Shown: positions 27,514 through 36,820, counted from the stretch's first letter. The stretch: 64,000 nucleotides of DNA from Streptomyces sp. BK340 (GCF_007827595.1 NZ_VISR01000016.1:1-64000), one strand, 5' to 3'. Numbers and translations are program-made. Notes: generated by a model not told the origin, from the letters alone.

Positions 27514-28098
27514 ATGCCTCACACCCGGAGCCGCCTCGACCGACCCAACCGGCCGCCTCAACAGCGACCGCTTCCCAGCGCCACACCTCGGTGGCGCATG
27601 AATCGATCTTCACAAATCCACGCGTTTGTGCGCTGTTCAAGCTTTCAGGAACCGCTCAGGAAGCGGAAGCAGTTTTGCCGAATCGGCTCAGACCAGTGGG
27701 GCACACCACCAAGGCAGTGCGCCCCTTGTGCGCCCCCCGTTCCCACCCACCGGATCACGGAACGACTCACGGCATGCGGCATAGCGAAGAGCATCGCGCT
27801 CGCTGCGGCACGGGGGCAGTCTCCCGGTCGACCTGGGTCTCGTAGCGGGCGGCGCGCTCGCCGTGCCAGGACTCGGGACTCAAAGCCGTCAGCGGCTGGT
27901 CGCGGGCCACCGGGCGACGGGGGCACAGACGGCCTAAGGCCGCCAAGGCGGGACGGGCCGCTCATGTCGGGGTGGGGGCAGCGAGAAGACGAACGGGCCG
28001 CACCGGCGAACGTTTGCTGTGGACAGGCTGTGGACGAACTTCGCCTCGGCGAGCCCGTAAAGGGGCCTGACCTGCGCAGACGTAGTGGTTCTCAACGC

Positions 28099-28140
28099 CC
28101 TCCGGAGCCGTGTGCGCAGGTTCGAATCCTGCCGGGGGCA
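28099..28140 (+). other. Attachment-site scar: 3' part of tRNA-Arg(CCG)
   Basis: The sequence from the anticodon loop CTCCGGA (28100-28106, anticodon CCG) through a T-arm GCAGG-TTCGAAT-CCTGC to the acceptor strand CGGGGGC plus discriminator A (28140) fits the 3' half of tRNA-Arg(CCG). The 5' half is missing: no GCCCCCG acceptor strand or D-arm lies upstream, and the base pair 30-40 is a mismatch. Tyrosine integrases commonly recombine within tRNA 3' ends, restoring a full tRNA at one border and leaving this fragment at the other. The fragment is followed by a native-looking tRNA terminator, so the element lies to the left. Confidence 0.65.
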
Positions 28141-28192
28141 CTCGCCTAGGAACAGCAGAAATCAAGCGCTGAACAGGGCGGATGCCGACAGA

Positions 28193-28229
28193 AGAGGGCG
28201 GGAGTCAGTCTCACTGACTCCCGCCCTCT
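28193..28229. terminator. Strong hairpin terminator after the tRNA-Arg fragment
   Basis: A perfect 17-bp stem, AGAGGGCGGGAGTCAGT paired with its complement, surrounds a CTC loop and is followed by a T/C-rich stretch. Long GC-rich hairpins like this follow many Streptomyces tRNA genes, supporting the view that DNA from here rightward is the original tRNA flank. Confidence 0.8.
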
Positions 28230-28466
28230 CTCGTTGTCTCTCGGTGGTCGCGACGCCGTCAGTGCTGCAGGATGCCGTGCCAATCGTGATGAGAGTGACG
28301 CGATGGGTGAGGGGTTCACGGCCTTGATCGCCGGGGCATTTGGGTGGCTTGGTGCTTTCGCTGCAGCTTGAGGTGCCATGTGGGGCGCTTGCAAAGGTGC
28401 TGCTATCGCCCTCGGAACCGCTCCTGTGCAGGATGCGTTGCCTCGCGCAGTGGGTTCAAGACCTTC

Positions 28467-29774
28467 TCAGGCCTGGCTAGTGATGACCTGGACATGCCGA
28501 ACGAACTCTGGGGGCAGGTTCTCGGGCATCGTAAGGTGCACCCGCACCTCTGCGGCGATGGCATTGCCCGTGAGCGACGCCTCCGCATAACACGTAACCT
28601 GCGCATCCCTCAGAGGAGCCAGAAGAGCTGCAAATTTAGCCGATGTCTGTTTGGACAGCCCACCAATTTCCACATCACCGATTCGCGCGACCACAATCTG
28701 TGTCGTGGAGCGAGGCCCCGCACGCTCCACCAAGTGCAGACTCGCGTATGCGAGTGCCTTGCCGGGAAGATAAGCCTTGGCTAGCAGCCCAGCGAGCACT
28801 TCTGGGTGATCTATCTTGACCTGATATGAGCGTCCCACGGGAACGATTACGTGGGGGACGGAGGTGTCAGGTGAGACGATTGGAAGGAGTTCGCCAGACC
28901 TGGCCAGATCTAGTGACACGCTCGCAAACACTTCGCGGCGGCTCTCGCGCCGCCACCACAGCCGGGCACGACACATCGCGGGCCGTCCCCAACTCTCCAC
29001 AGCCTTCAGCTCGGGCTGGTAAAGCGGCGCATCCTCCCGGGGCAGATGGCCAACAACCCCTTCGTCGATGAGGACTTGGACAGCATTGCTGTCGTGCCGA
29101 TTAGACGGCTCCCGGCGCAACTCGGCGAACACCTCACGCTCACCTTCTCCTTCACGGCCAGCCACCCTGCTCAGATGCGCGCCGTAGAAAGATTCACCGA
29201 CAACCTCTTGCGGAAAATACGCGCTTCCCGAGCCGCGAAGCACCAGCGGCCCCTGGGGCATGGGGTGGGCGTGCGAACGACTTCCTTGTCCAGTTCCAGG
29301 CGTGACAGGCCCCTCCACCATGCCCACATTGTGTGGTCGCAACGACTCATGGGAGATATTCGCCTGCAGTTCGGCGTGCAGCGCTTCGAACCCTGGTTGT
29401 TGCTCGCGAGTGAAGTGCAGTTGATACCTTTGACCACCGCGAGTCCAGATCTCAAGGCGACCCCTCATCACGAGTCCGGCATTCTTCAACCGTATCGAGG
29501 CGATGCCAGAGACAGGAACGACAAGATCACTCGCGCCAAGCGTCGCTCCAGCAAAGAAGTTGGTCGGCTGCACTCGTACACATATTCCATCGCAGTGCAC
29601 ATTGATTCCGTCCCCCTCCACGCTTGCCCCTCCCGGTGTTATCAAGGCCTGTGCATGAGATGGACGCTGACGACGCAGTCGCCAGCAGAGATCCGCCGCG
29701 TTTGCGGCAGGATACTTGTCCACCAACGCTGTTGCGAGACGCTTTGCTTGCTGGGCGCCAGGACACCGAGGCAC
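28467..29774 (-). CDS. HIRAN domain protein with a PH-like N-terminal region
   Basis: About 435 aa from GTG 29774, which has GGAGAGGG upstream; GTG 29789 is an alternative giving 440 aa. A HIRAN domain sits at ~205-270: VVGESFYGA, then RREPSNRHDSNAVQVLI and GVVGHLPREDA. HIRAN domains bind single-stranded DNA ends or stalled forks and are often fused to SNF2 helicases or nucleases; no catalytic domain is seen here. Residues ~60-140 resemble a PH-like fold, and a further beta-rich repeat lies at ~300-430. It sits between the attachment scar and the integrase remnant, so it may be element cargo. Confidence 0.7.
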   Translation of the reverse strand: MPRCPGAQQAKRLATALVDKYPAANAADLCWRLRRQRPSHAQALITPGGASVEGDGINVHCDGICVRVQPTNFFAGATLGASDLVVPVSGIASIRLKNAGLVMRGRLEIWTRGGQRYQLHFTREQQPGFEALHAELQANISHESLRPHNVGMVEGPVTPGTGQGSRSHAHPMPQGPLVLRGSGSAYFPQEVVGESFYGAHLSRVAGREGEGEREVFAELRREPSNRHDSNAVQVLIDEGVVGHLPREDAPLYQPELKAVESWGRPAMCRARLWWRRESRREVFASVSLDLARSGELLPIVSPDTSVPHVIVPVGRSYQVKIDHPEVLAGLLAKAYLPGKALAYASLHLVERAGPRSTTQIVVARIGDVEIGGLSKQTSAKFAALLAPLRDAQVTCYAEASLTGNAIAAEVRVHLTMPENLPPEFVRHVQVITSQA

Positions 29775-29917
29775 CCCATCCCTCTCCACTTGGTCGAACT
29801 AGGGATGGCCTCCCTTCGGCCTGAGCGGCCCCTAAGCTTGCGAGGCAGACACGACAGACGGGCGGCCCGCCTCGTAAGGGCTCACGTGCGTACGGCCACC
29901 CGGCTTGACGACGAGCG

Positions 29918-30964
29918 CTACAGGGAGCGTCCGGACAGGTTCCCGGCTGAATCTCCCTCTTCCTCCAGCACCTTTGTGATCTGCGCGTTGGCGGCTTCCT
30001 CGTGGCCGTCGATGCAGCCGTGATACCGGCGGTGGATCACTTCGGGGGAGTTGCCGACCCTGCGGGCCACTTCGGCGATAGGCACCCCGGCGTTCAGCCA
30101 GCGGGTTATGCAGGCGTGGCGCAGGTCGTACGGGCGGCCGGCCAACGGCGAGTCGACGCGCGCCGGGGGTAGCGCGTACGGCGCGCTTCCTCCCACACCC
30201 GCCAGTAGGTGGATGAGCCGACCACTCCCCCCCACGCTCGTTGCCGAACACGCGGCCCTCCCTCGCCGTCCCGAACTCCTCCAGGTGCGCCTGCAAGATG
30301 GCGACCAGTACGGGCGGGATGGGGACCGGTCGGTCGGTGGACGCTTCCCGCGCCTTCAGCCCCCTGCGGTCGTGCCGCTCCCCCCGAGTCCGTCCACTGC
30401 TTGCCGGAGACAGGGCGTGTCTCCCGCAGCGTCAGCGTGCCCCACCCCGTCTCAGGTAGGTGGCAGTCCGACAGCCGTAGACCGACCGCCTGAGCAGGTC
30501 GGAGCCCTGCGAAATACAGGACGGCGTAAAGGCCACCAGGCGCCGCCCACGGCAGCGGTCCCATGATCCGACGTAGGAGACGGCGGTTAGCAACTGCTGG
30601 CCCTGCACGGCGTTCACGAGAACGCGCCGGTCCACCACGTCATTCGAGCCGACGTGCATCCGACGCACGCGCGTAAGCGGGTTCTCCGGAAGCTCTCCCG
30701 CGACCACGGCGTGTTCCAGGGCTGTGTTCAGGGCACGGCGGCGCCGTTTGTACGTGTCGCCCGCGGCTGGGGTGCCGTCCAGCTTGTAGCTGAGGCGGTA
30801 CACCACATCCTCGAACAGCTCGGCATCGGCAAGGTCGCCCAACGGCCGGCCGGTCGGTCGGTCGCAGGTCCACGGGCACGGGCTCTTACCTTCGGTATCC
30901 GGTCACGCCGGCCCAACGGCTTTCCGGCCGCCGCTACGCAGGATCGCACCCCACCGGCCCGCAC
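29918..30964 (-). pseudogene. Tyrosine recombinase (integrase), multiply frameshifted
   Basis: Pieces of one integrase occur in order in different frames. An N-terminal core-binding segment has YKRRRRALNTALEHAVVAGE (near 30.75 kb). A catalytic segment around box I has YFAGLRPAQAVGLRLSD (near 30.5 kb). A third frame has LEEFGTAREGRVFGNERGG (near 30.27 kb), and the C-terminal part has YDLRHACITRWLNAGVP and GNSPEVIHRRYHGC, with the nucleophilic Tyr, near 30.05 kb. At least three frame changes are needed, so it cannot make an active recombinase. It probably belonged to an element integrated in this tRNA neighbourhood. Confidence 0.8.
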
Positions 30965-31018
30965 TGCGGGCCGGCTCCGGGCCCGAGGCTCGGGCTCTGT
31001 CGATGCCGCGCCACTGCT

Positions 31019-32752
31019 TCAATCGGTTCCCTCGTGAGTCTTGCCAGGTATTCGAACGACGAGGAGGGCGACATCGTCACTGCCGGGTGGCTGGACGCGG
31101 CGAAGGAGTTGGTCGGTGAAGGAGGCCACCGGCCGGTGCGCGAGGGCAGCGGCGTGTTGCCGGAGCCGGTTGAGGCCGTCATCGAGGGTATGACCGGGCG
31201 CCTCGATGAGGCCGTCGGTATACAGCAGCAGAGTGGACCCGGGCGGCAGCACGACGGTGGCATCGGAGCGGGAAGTGCAGACTCCGGTTCCCAGCAGCAG
31301 GCCGTGACCAGCGGTGAGGTAGTGGGCCAGGCCGTCGCGGGTGATGAGCAGGGGCGGGGGGTGGCCTGCGTTGGTCCAGGACATCTGCCAGTCCCCGTCG
31401 TCTGTTTCGGTCACCCGGGCAAAGACGAGGGTGGCCATGGTGACGTCGGTGATGGGCATCATCGCCTCATCGAGCCGCTCGACGACCCGGCTGGGGGGTT
31501 CTTGCTGGGACCAGCCGTACGCGCGGAGCATGTTGCGCAGCTGGGCCATACCGGCCGCGGCCTCCAGGTCGTGCCCGACGACGTCGCCGACCGCCAAGGC
31601 GGTGGCGCCGTCCGCAAGAGTGAAGGCGTCGTACCAGTCGCCGCCGACCTGCGAGGCGTCGGGGGCGGCCAGGTAGCGGACAGTCATCTCCAGGCCAGGA
31701 ACGCGTGGCATCTGCGGCAGCAGATGATTTTGCATGGTCTCGGCGACCTTACGCTGGCGCTGGTAGAGCCGAGCGTTGTCCAGGGCAATGCCGGCTCGGC
31801 GAGCGATTTCCTCCAGCAGGGTGAGGTCGGCCCCGGTGAAGTTCCCCGGCTTCCTGGCGCGGCCCAAGGTGAGGGCCCCAAGGACATCGCGGGTGCCGCG
31901 CAGGGACACGATTGCCGCGGAGTGCATGCCAGTGGCCTCAAACAGCCGGCGCTGCTCCGCTGCGATCCCGGAATCCGGAGCACCCTGGTAGGTCTCGGGT
32001 CCGGCCAGGGCAGAGGCGACGCCGCGCAGAGCCCGGGACAGGGGCATCGGGGACTCTGCCGGGACCGGCGGCATAGGCCCCTGCAAGTCCTCGTGCTGCA
32101 CCAGGGTGTTCCCGTCAGCCTGGAACACGGCGGTTCGCCACACCTCGTCGCGTTCGGTGATCAGGTCGATGACGACCCAGTCCGCCAGTCGGGGCAGAAC
32201 CAGGGAAACCAATCGGTCCAGGGCTTCTTTCACAACAAATGTGGACGTCAGCTGGCTGGTGGTTTCAGCCAGCAAGGCCAGCCGTTCGAATTCGCTGAGC
32301 CGATCGTCGGCCTGTTCCGGGCGCGCACCAGCGTCGTGGGCTTGCTCTGACGCGTGGAAGATCACGAGTGTTCCGGCATCCCGGCCGCCGGTGCCCCAGG
32401 GCGCAATGAGCCACGAAATGGGCAGGAGGGTGCCGTCGGCACGCGCGAAGTAGTCCTTATCGGCCTGGGCCGGGCGCCGGGCATGGAACGCCTGCCGCAT
32501 CCTGCACTGGCTGGTAGGGAGCGACTGGCCCTGTGGCCCGCGGTGCAGCAGCTCGTGGGCATCCTGTCCGACGAGCTCTTCGGCGGAACGACCCAGCAGA
32601 CGCTCGGCAAGGCTGTTGACGGCGACTATGCGGCCCTGCTCATCAACGACGTAGGTGGCAGCACCGATGGCCTCCAGTGCATCCGTGAGCCGGACATCAG
32701 GTACACCACTCGACTTCCTGAAATCGGTCTCGGTGGCTTCCGGCTCCTTCAT
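31019..32752 (-). CDS. PAS-GAF-SpoIIE (PP2C) regulatory phosphatase
   Basis: This 577-aa protein has a PAS domain (~25-135; YVVDEQGRIVAVNSLAERLL), a GAF domain (~155-325) and a SpoIIE/RsbU-type PP2C phosphatase (~345-570; SQVGGDWYDAF, ALAVGDVVGHDLEAA, TNAGHPPPLLI, LLYTDGLIE, GSDDVALLVVR), with the metal-binding Asp residues kept. Such proteins dephosphorylate anti-anti-sigma factors to release stress sigma factors in response to redox or small-molecule cues. AGGAGG sits upstream of ATG 32752. No anti-sigma partner is adjacent, which is common for the many Streptomyces members. Confidence 0.92.
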   Translation of the reverse strand: MKEPEATETDFRKSSGVPDVRLTDALEAIGAATYVVDEQGRIVAVNSLAERLLGRSAEELVGQDAHELLHRGPQGQSLPTSQCRMRQAFHARRPAQADKDYFARADGTLLPISWLIAPWGTGGRDAGTLVIFHASEQAHDAGARPEQADDRLSEFERLALLAETTSQLTSTFVVKEALDRLVSLVLPRLADWVVIDLITERDEVWRTAVFQADGNTLVQHEDLQGPMPPVPAESPMPLSRALRGVASALAGPETYQGAPDSGIAAEQRRLFEATGMHSAAIVSLRGTRDVLGALTLGRARKPGNFTGADLTLLEEIARRAGIALDNARLYQRQRKVAETMQNHLLPQMPRVPGLEMTVRYLAAPDASQVGGDWYDAFTLADGATALAVGDVVGHDLEAAAGMAQLRNMLRAYGWSQQEPPSRVVERLDEAMMPITDVTMATLVFARVTETDDGDWQMSWTNAGHPPPLLITRDGLAHYLTAGHGLLLGTGVCTSRSDATVVLPPGSTLLLYTDGLIEAPGHTLDDGLNRLRQHAAALAHRPVASFTDQLLRRVQPPGSDDVALLVVRIPGKTHEGTD

Positions 32753-33019
32753 TTCCGCGCCTCCTGGAGATCGGGCTTCCGTCCGCTCGCGCGGCCGTTG
32801 CGCGAGGTCACCGCGTCTCTACTTATATGCCCACCGCCGGGATAACCAGATCTGTTTCCAGCTTCCCCTGCGCAGCACCCTGAGGTGGACGTCGTCCGGT
32901 CTCATCGCCCACGTCAGCTGTCGATCACCCATCGGCCGATTGTCATGCAAAGGGATAAAAGGCGGTGATGTGGGGACCCGCAAGGGGGGAAACCCTACGT
33001 CCCCGAGGAGCGTGTTCGC

Positions 33020-33577
33020 ATGTCAACAGGAACACTTCTGGCGATCATCATTCCGGTCGTGGTGCTGCTCGCTCTGGCCGCCGTAGCGGTCTCACTCGTG
33101 ATGCGAAGGCGTCACCTCCGTGAGCGCTTCGGCCCGGAGTACGAACGCACCGTCGAGGGATCCGACGGCCGGCTTGCCGCTGAGCGCGAGCTCAGGGAGC
33201 GCGAGAAACGACACGATTCACTCGACATCAAACCGCTTCCGTCGGTGTCGCGAAACCGCTACGCACAGGAGTGGAGCAGCGTGCAGGAGGAATTCGTGGA
33301 CCGGCCGGAGGAGGCGGTGCACGACGCGGACCGGCTCGTGACCTCGTTGATGCACGACCGCGGCTACCCGACCGAAGGGTTTGACCAGCAGATGAAGGAC
33401 CTCTCGGTGGAGCACGGGCGCACCCTTGAGCACTACCGTGCCGCGCACGACGTGGAGGCCCTCAGCGGCCGCAGCCAGGCGACGACCGAGCAACTGAGGG
33501 GTGCAATGGTGCACTACCGCGCCCTGTTCAACGAGTTGCTCTCCGATGGCGGCCAGGCCCATGCGGCCCGTCCCTGA
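33020..33577 (+). CDS. Small single-pass membrane protein with conserved C-terminal domain
   Basis: This 185-aa protein has an N-terminal membrane helix (residues 4-24, LLAIIIPVVVLLALAAVAVS) and a basic, charged cytoplasmic region. Its C-terminal domain (EFVDRPEEAVHDADRLVTSL to YRALFNELL) is shared with the next gene. GAGGAG lies nine bases before ATG 33020. The family is widespread in Streptomyces, often beside stress genes, and its function is unknown. The gene ends 31 bases before its paralogue. Confidence 0.75.
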   Translation: MSTGTLLAIIIPVVVLLALAAVAVSLVMRRRHLRERFGPEYERTVEGSDGRLAAERELREREKRHDSLDIKPLPSVSRNRYAQEWSSVQEEFVDRPEEAVHDADRLVTSLMHDRGYPTEGFDQQMKDLSVEHGRTLEHYRAAHDVEALSGRSQATTEQLRGAMVHYRALFNELLSDGGQAHAARP

Positions 33578-33608
33578 CGCCGACTCCGACTCGGATTGGA
33601 GGAACCCC

Positions 33609-34148
33609 ATGCGTGACAACGAGGAGAGGGACCGCACCGCAGGCGGTCTGACCACCGAGGACCTCGCACAGCCCTCCGGCGCCACAACGCAGACGCCGGA
33701 AGAAACAGAGGAAGCATCATCGAGGGCGGCGATCTACCCCGGTGAAGCCACCCCGACTGCACAGAACCCGACCGACGAGGCCGGCGGGTCCCCTGCTGGG
33801 GACGGCGCCCGAGCCGGTGCGGCGGGCAGTCCGCGGACCCCGGATACCTCGGACGCCTCGGACGCCTCGGACGATGAGGCTCCGCAGCTCCTGACGGACG
33901 ACGAGGACCAGGCCTTCCGCGGCCGCTGGCAGAAGATCCAGAACAGGTTCGTGGACGATCCCCGGGAGGCCGTACACGATGCGGACGCCCTCGTCGCAGA
34001 CGTGATGCAGACGCTGGCCACCACCTTCGCCCAGCACAAGAAGGAGCTGGAGGAACAGTGGGGCCAGGGAGAGCAGGTAGAGACAGAGGAACTGCGCAGG
34101 GCTCTACGTCGCTACCGCTCCTTCTTCAACCGTCTACTCAGTGCGTAA
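33609..34148 (+). CDS. Soluble paralogue of the preceding protein
   Basis: This 179-aa protein starts at ATG 33609 with GGAGG seven bases upstream; the frame is open to 33501 but that part overlaps the previous gene. The first ~95 residues are disordered and rich in Thr, Glu, Pro and Ala, with a DTSDASDASDD run. The C-terminal ~75 residues (RFVDDPREAVHDADALVADV to RSFFNRLLS) match the C-terminal domain of the gene before it. There is no membrane helix. The arrangement suggests that a tethered and a soluble copy work together, which is inference. Confidence 0.75.
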   Translation: MRDNEERDRTAGGLTTEDLAQPSGATTQTPEETEEASSRAAIYPGEATPTAQNPTDEAGGSPAGDGARAGAAGSPRTPDTSDASDASDDEAPQLLTDDEDQAFRGRWQKIQNRFVDDPREAVHDADALVADVMQTLATTFAQHKKELEEQWGQGEQVETEELRRALRRYRSFFNRLLSA

Positions 34149-34579
34149 GCCCCTGTGCATGAGCAGCCCGGACCACAAAGGGCAGCCGTCGGTCCGGGCC
34201 CACCTCACGGTTGATCGCGAGCGCCCCTCGCCCTGGCGGATGCTCCGGTTCACGACCGCTACGAGTCGCGCACGGCAGGCAGAGGATCACGAGGGCGATG
34301 CCTGCCGAGGGCTCCGGACTCTCAGGGCCGGGCTGCCGATGACCACGAGCGCTGTCCCCGCGTGCTCGACCGCGAACATGCAGGCACGGGGGACACCGGA
34401 TATCCCCGGCTGATGGTCCCCACCGCCGACCTCACATCATCACCGGTGCCGCTGCCGCCACTGGTCATCCCAGGAAGAGACGGTGAGCCAGGAGGACACC
34501 GCCTGCTCAGGGTTTTTTCCCCGTCTCAAGGGCACCCGGGTCTCAAGGGCACCCGGCCAGTGAGCGCGGAGGTATCGAG
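34149..34579. other. Intergenic spacer upstream of csbD-like gene
   Basis: Nothing coding is supported in these 431 bases. It contains the near-duplicate phrase CTCAAGGGCACCCGG around 34526-34557 and the ribosome-binding site GGAGG at 34568-34572. A stress promoter for the CsbD-like gene is expected but was not pinpointed. Confidence 0.4.
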
Positions 34580-34753
34580 ATGAGTACCGGAGAGAAAGCC
34601 AAGGCAAAGGCCGAGCAGGTGGTAGGAAAAACTGTGCGAAAGGTGGCCCACGCCGTGCACAAGGAAACCCTCGCGGCAAAGGGTGCCGCCCTCGAAGCAC
34701 GGGGCAGGATGCGGGGCACGAAGGAGAGGGCCAAGGATTCGTTCAAGCACTGA
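34580..34753 (+). CDS. CsbD-like stress protein
   Basis: This 57-residue protein starts at ATG 34580, with GGAGG seven bases upstream, and stops at TGA 34751-34753. It begins MSTGEKAKAKAEQVVGKTVR and is Lys/Ala-rich and predicted helical, with the later GRMRGTKERAKDS typical of CsbD (PF05532) proteins. CsbD was named as a sigma-B-controlled general stress protein in Bacillus; molecular function is unknown. Its neighbourhood (SpoIIE phosphatase, DUF3592, MBL hydrolase) fits a stress cluster. Confidence 0.8.
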   Translation: MSTGEKAKAKAEQVVGKTVRKVAHAVHKETLAAKGAALEARGRMRGTKERAKDSFKH

Positions 34754-35006
34754 CAGCGTCCTGGTGACCCTGCCCAGGGCAGCGCAACAGAGGCGGTTCG
34801 CGTCCTCGTGCGGTGGGCGCCCGGCACACCTCCGACACGGTCTGTGCCGCCGGCCCCCTCTGACACGGACAAGCGCTGTGGACGGGATCCTGGGGCATCA
34901 GCACGGGTGAAGCCCGGAAACGGGCGAGGCCTCTGGCATGGGGCGGCCCGTACAACCAGCGCGGCAGCCGGTGAGTCTCATCTCGTGACGGGGTGGGGAG
35001 GCGCAC

Positions 35007-35768
35007 ATGGACGAGCGCGAGTCCGTGCCGGGCGATGGCCGGGACCAGTACGGCTCTCCCCTCGGGTGGAGGGCGCTCGCGGTCGTCGTGGGCGTCGTGG
35101 TGTGGCTGGCGTTCGGGCCGCTGGGGCCCCTGTGGCTCTATGTTCTCGGCTGGGCGGTGGCACTGGCCGCAATGGACGGTGTCTCCAGGCTGGTACGCCG
35201 CCAGGGCTGGGCCGTTCCTTCGCCGGGCCGCCTCGTGGCCGGGCTGCTGCGGCTCGGGCCGGAATCGTGGCTGGTGGCCCCCCGCTGGGGCAGAGCCCGA
35301 CTGGCCGCCGGCGGCTTTCTGGTGTTCGCCACCATCGCCGGAGTCATGGGGTGGGAAGCCGGTCAGGAGTACCAGGTGCTGGCGAACCTCCGGGACCAGG
35401 GCCACAGGACCGACGCGACCGTCGTCGAGATCACCGGCCGGTCGGAGGAAGGCCGGGCGACCTCCGTGACCGTGCGCTTCGACACGCCGGCCGGTCCCGT
35501 GAGTGCGGATGTCGACGTCACGCCCAGCTCAGGAAACGATGCGAGGCCGGGAGCGCGCATACCCGTCGCATACAACCCGGTGCGCCCTACCGAGGTCCGC
35601 CACGTCGCCTACCTCGACGGACGCGACGCCGACGGAATTCGGCAAGGGGCGATCGTGATCGGGCTGCTCGCGGCGGCTTTTCTGGTGGGCACTGCCAGGG
35701 AAGTGCTCCGTACGAAGGGACAAGCGGAATCGGGCAGGACGCCGGGCGGCCACCACCCCAGGACCTGA
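35007..35768 (+). CDS. DUF3592-family membrane protein
   Basis: This 253-aa protein starts at ATG 35007 behind GGGAGG. It has N-terminal hydrophobic helices (~22-60), another at ~95-115 (LAAGGFLVFATIAGVMGW), an extracytoplasmic beta-rich domain (RTDATVVEITGR ... PVAYNPVRPTEVR) and a final helix (~215-235). The pattern of a soluble domain between two helices is that of DUF3592. Function unknown. Confidence 0.75.
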   Translation: MDERESVPGDGRDQYGSPLGWRALAVVVGVVVWLAFGPLGPLWLYVLGWAVALAAMDGVSRLVRRQGWAVPSPGRLVAGLLRLGPESWLVAPRWGRARLAAGGFLVFATIAGVMGWEAGQEYQVLANLRDQGHRTDATVVEITGRSEEGRATSVTVRFDTPAGPVSADVDVTPSSGNDARPGARIPVAYNPVRPTEVRHVAYLDGRDADGIRQGAIVIGLLAAAFLVGTAREVLRTKGQAESGRTPGGHHPRT

Positions 35769-35850
35769 ACGACCCGACGCAACTCGTGATCACGCCTCAA
35801 CGCCCCGAGTTACCGCTTGCTACCCAACTCCAGGGGTTTTCTGGCCGAGT

Positions 35851-36771
35851 TCACGCGATACCGGCGAGAGGGGCGCTGGGTTGCCAGGAAACCGGCAGGA
35901 CCACGTCGACGCCGTCACGGCGGGCCAGGGGCAGCAGTCGGCTCATTGTGGTGCCGAGGTCGTCCAGCAGGTAGGGCATCGGGCGCAGTGGCCGGTCCAG
36001 GCCGAGGAAGAAGTCGTCCCAGTGCACCAGGATGACCCGCCTGGCCCCGGTCGCGACCACGACCTCGTCCCAGTAGGTGTGGAGGAACTCGGCGGGCTGT
36101 CCGCCCAGCATGCCTACGCCCAGGTAGATGACGTCGGCGTGGTGACCGCGCAGCGCGCCCGGCCGGTAGTTGGCGCTGGCTTGCAGCAGTACGCGGCCGT
36201 GGGGGTGGGTGATGAGCACGGAGTAGGCGGTGCCGGTCTTCCAGGCACCGGCGCGGGCCGGCGGGACCAAGGGCTCGTCGACGGTGCCTGGGTAGTGGTC
36301 GCCCGGGCTGTGCACGGAGTCCAGAAAGGTCAGCGTGAAGCTGCCGTAGGTGACGGTGTCGCCGTGGCCGACCACCCGCAGGGACGACTCGGGGACCTCA
36401 AGGCCCCGCCCGATGTTGGCGGTGGACTCCGACCCGACCAGTTCGGCGCCGGTCTCCAGAGCCCACACCGGTGCGTCGAGGGCGTGGTCGTAGTGGGAAT
36501 GCGCACAGACCACGGCGGCGAGGGTGTCCACGCGCAGCCGCTCGGCGGCGGCACGGACCAGCGCACGGTCCGGGGCGATCTTGCCCATTCCCACTCGCAG
36601 CATCCCTGGGCGGGTGATGAAACCGTCGCTGAGCAACGAGGTCCGTCCGTCCGTCAGCAGCACTGAACTGGTGCCGAGGAAGTGAGCGGTCAGCCCCTCG
36701 CGGTGCGTTGCAGCGCGCTGCTGGTAGGGCAGGTAGGGCCGCAGGCTCGGGCGACCGATCGGCACCTTCAT
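35851..36771 (-). CDS. MBL-fold metallo-hydrolase
   Basis: This 306-aa protein has the metal-binding motif CAHSHYDHALD near residue 92, further His residues downstream (DSVHSPGDH near 150) and HWDDFF near 248. These place it in the metallo-beta-lactamase superfamily, nearest the UlaG/RomA-like single-domain hydrolases. The substrate cannot be told. ATG 36771 has no strong Shine-Dalgarno sequence. Confidence 0.85.
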   Translation of the reverse strand: MKVPIGRPSLRPYLPYQQRAATHREGLTAHFLGTSSVLLTDGRTSLLSDGFITRPGMLRVGMGKIAPDRALVRAAAERLRVDTLAAVVCAHSHYDHALDAPVWALETGAELVGSESTANIGRGLEVPESSLRVVGHGDTVTYGSFTLTFLDSVHSPGDHYPGTVDEPLVPPARAGAWKTGTAYSVLITHPHGRVLLQASANYRPGALRGHHADVIYLGVGMLGGQPAEFLHTYWDEVVVATGARRVILVHWDDFFLGLDRPLRPMPYLLDDLGTTMSRLLPLARRDGVDVVLPVSWQPSAPLAGIA

Positions 36772-36820
36772 ACGAGCATCCTCGAGGCTTGGTGGCAGGG
36801 GTGCCAGCTCAAGACCTCGT

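Larger units (their letters stand above)
26805..28098. other. Right end of the island, no convincing gene
   Basis: About 1.3 kb with no protein supported on either strand. It contains a hairpin at 27334-27352, a palindrome at 27497-27513 and several short GC-rich stems at 27.85-27.96 kb. The base composition is locally lower in GC than the chromosome. It probably holds the promoter of the minus-strand operon plus decayed element DNA adjoining the attachment site. Confidence 0.4.

Noticed and set aside
28053..28140. A complete tRNA gene at the Arg(CCG) match
   Set aside because: No 5' acceptor strand pairs with CGGGGGC, there is no D-arm, and one anticodon-stem pair is a mismatch.
1..28140. 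BREX, CRISPR-Cas or type I restriction genes in the island
   Set aside because: No PglX/PglZ, Cas, HsdR/S/M motifs or regularly spaced repeats were seen.
27457..28149. 230-residue open frame near the attachment site
   Set aside because: It has no ribosome-binding site, crosses the tRNA fragment and shows no recognisable protein features.
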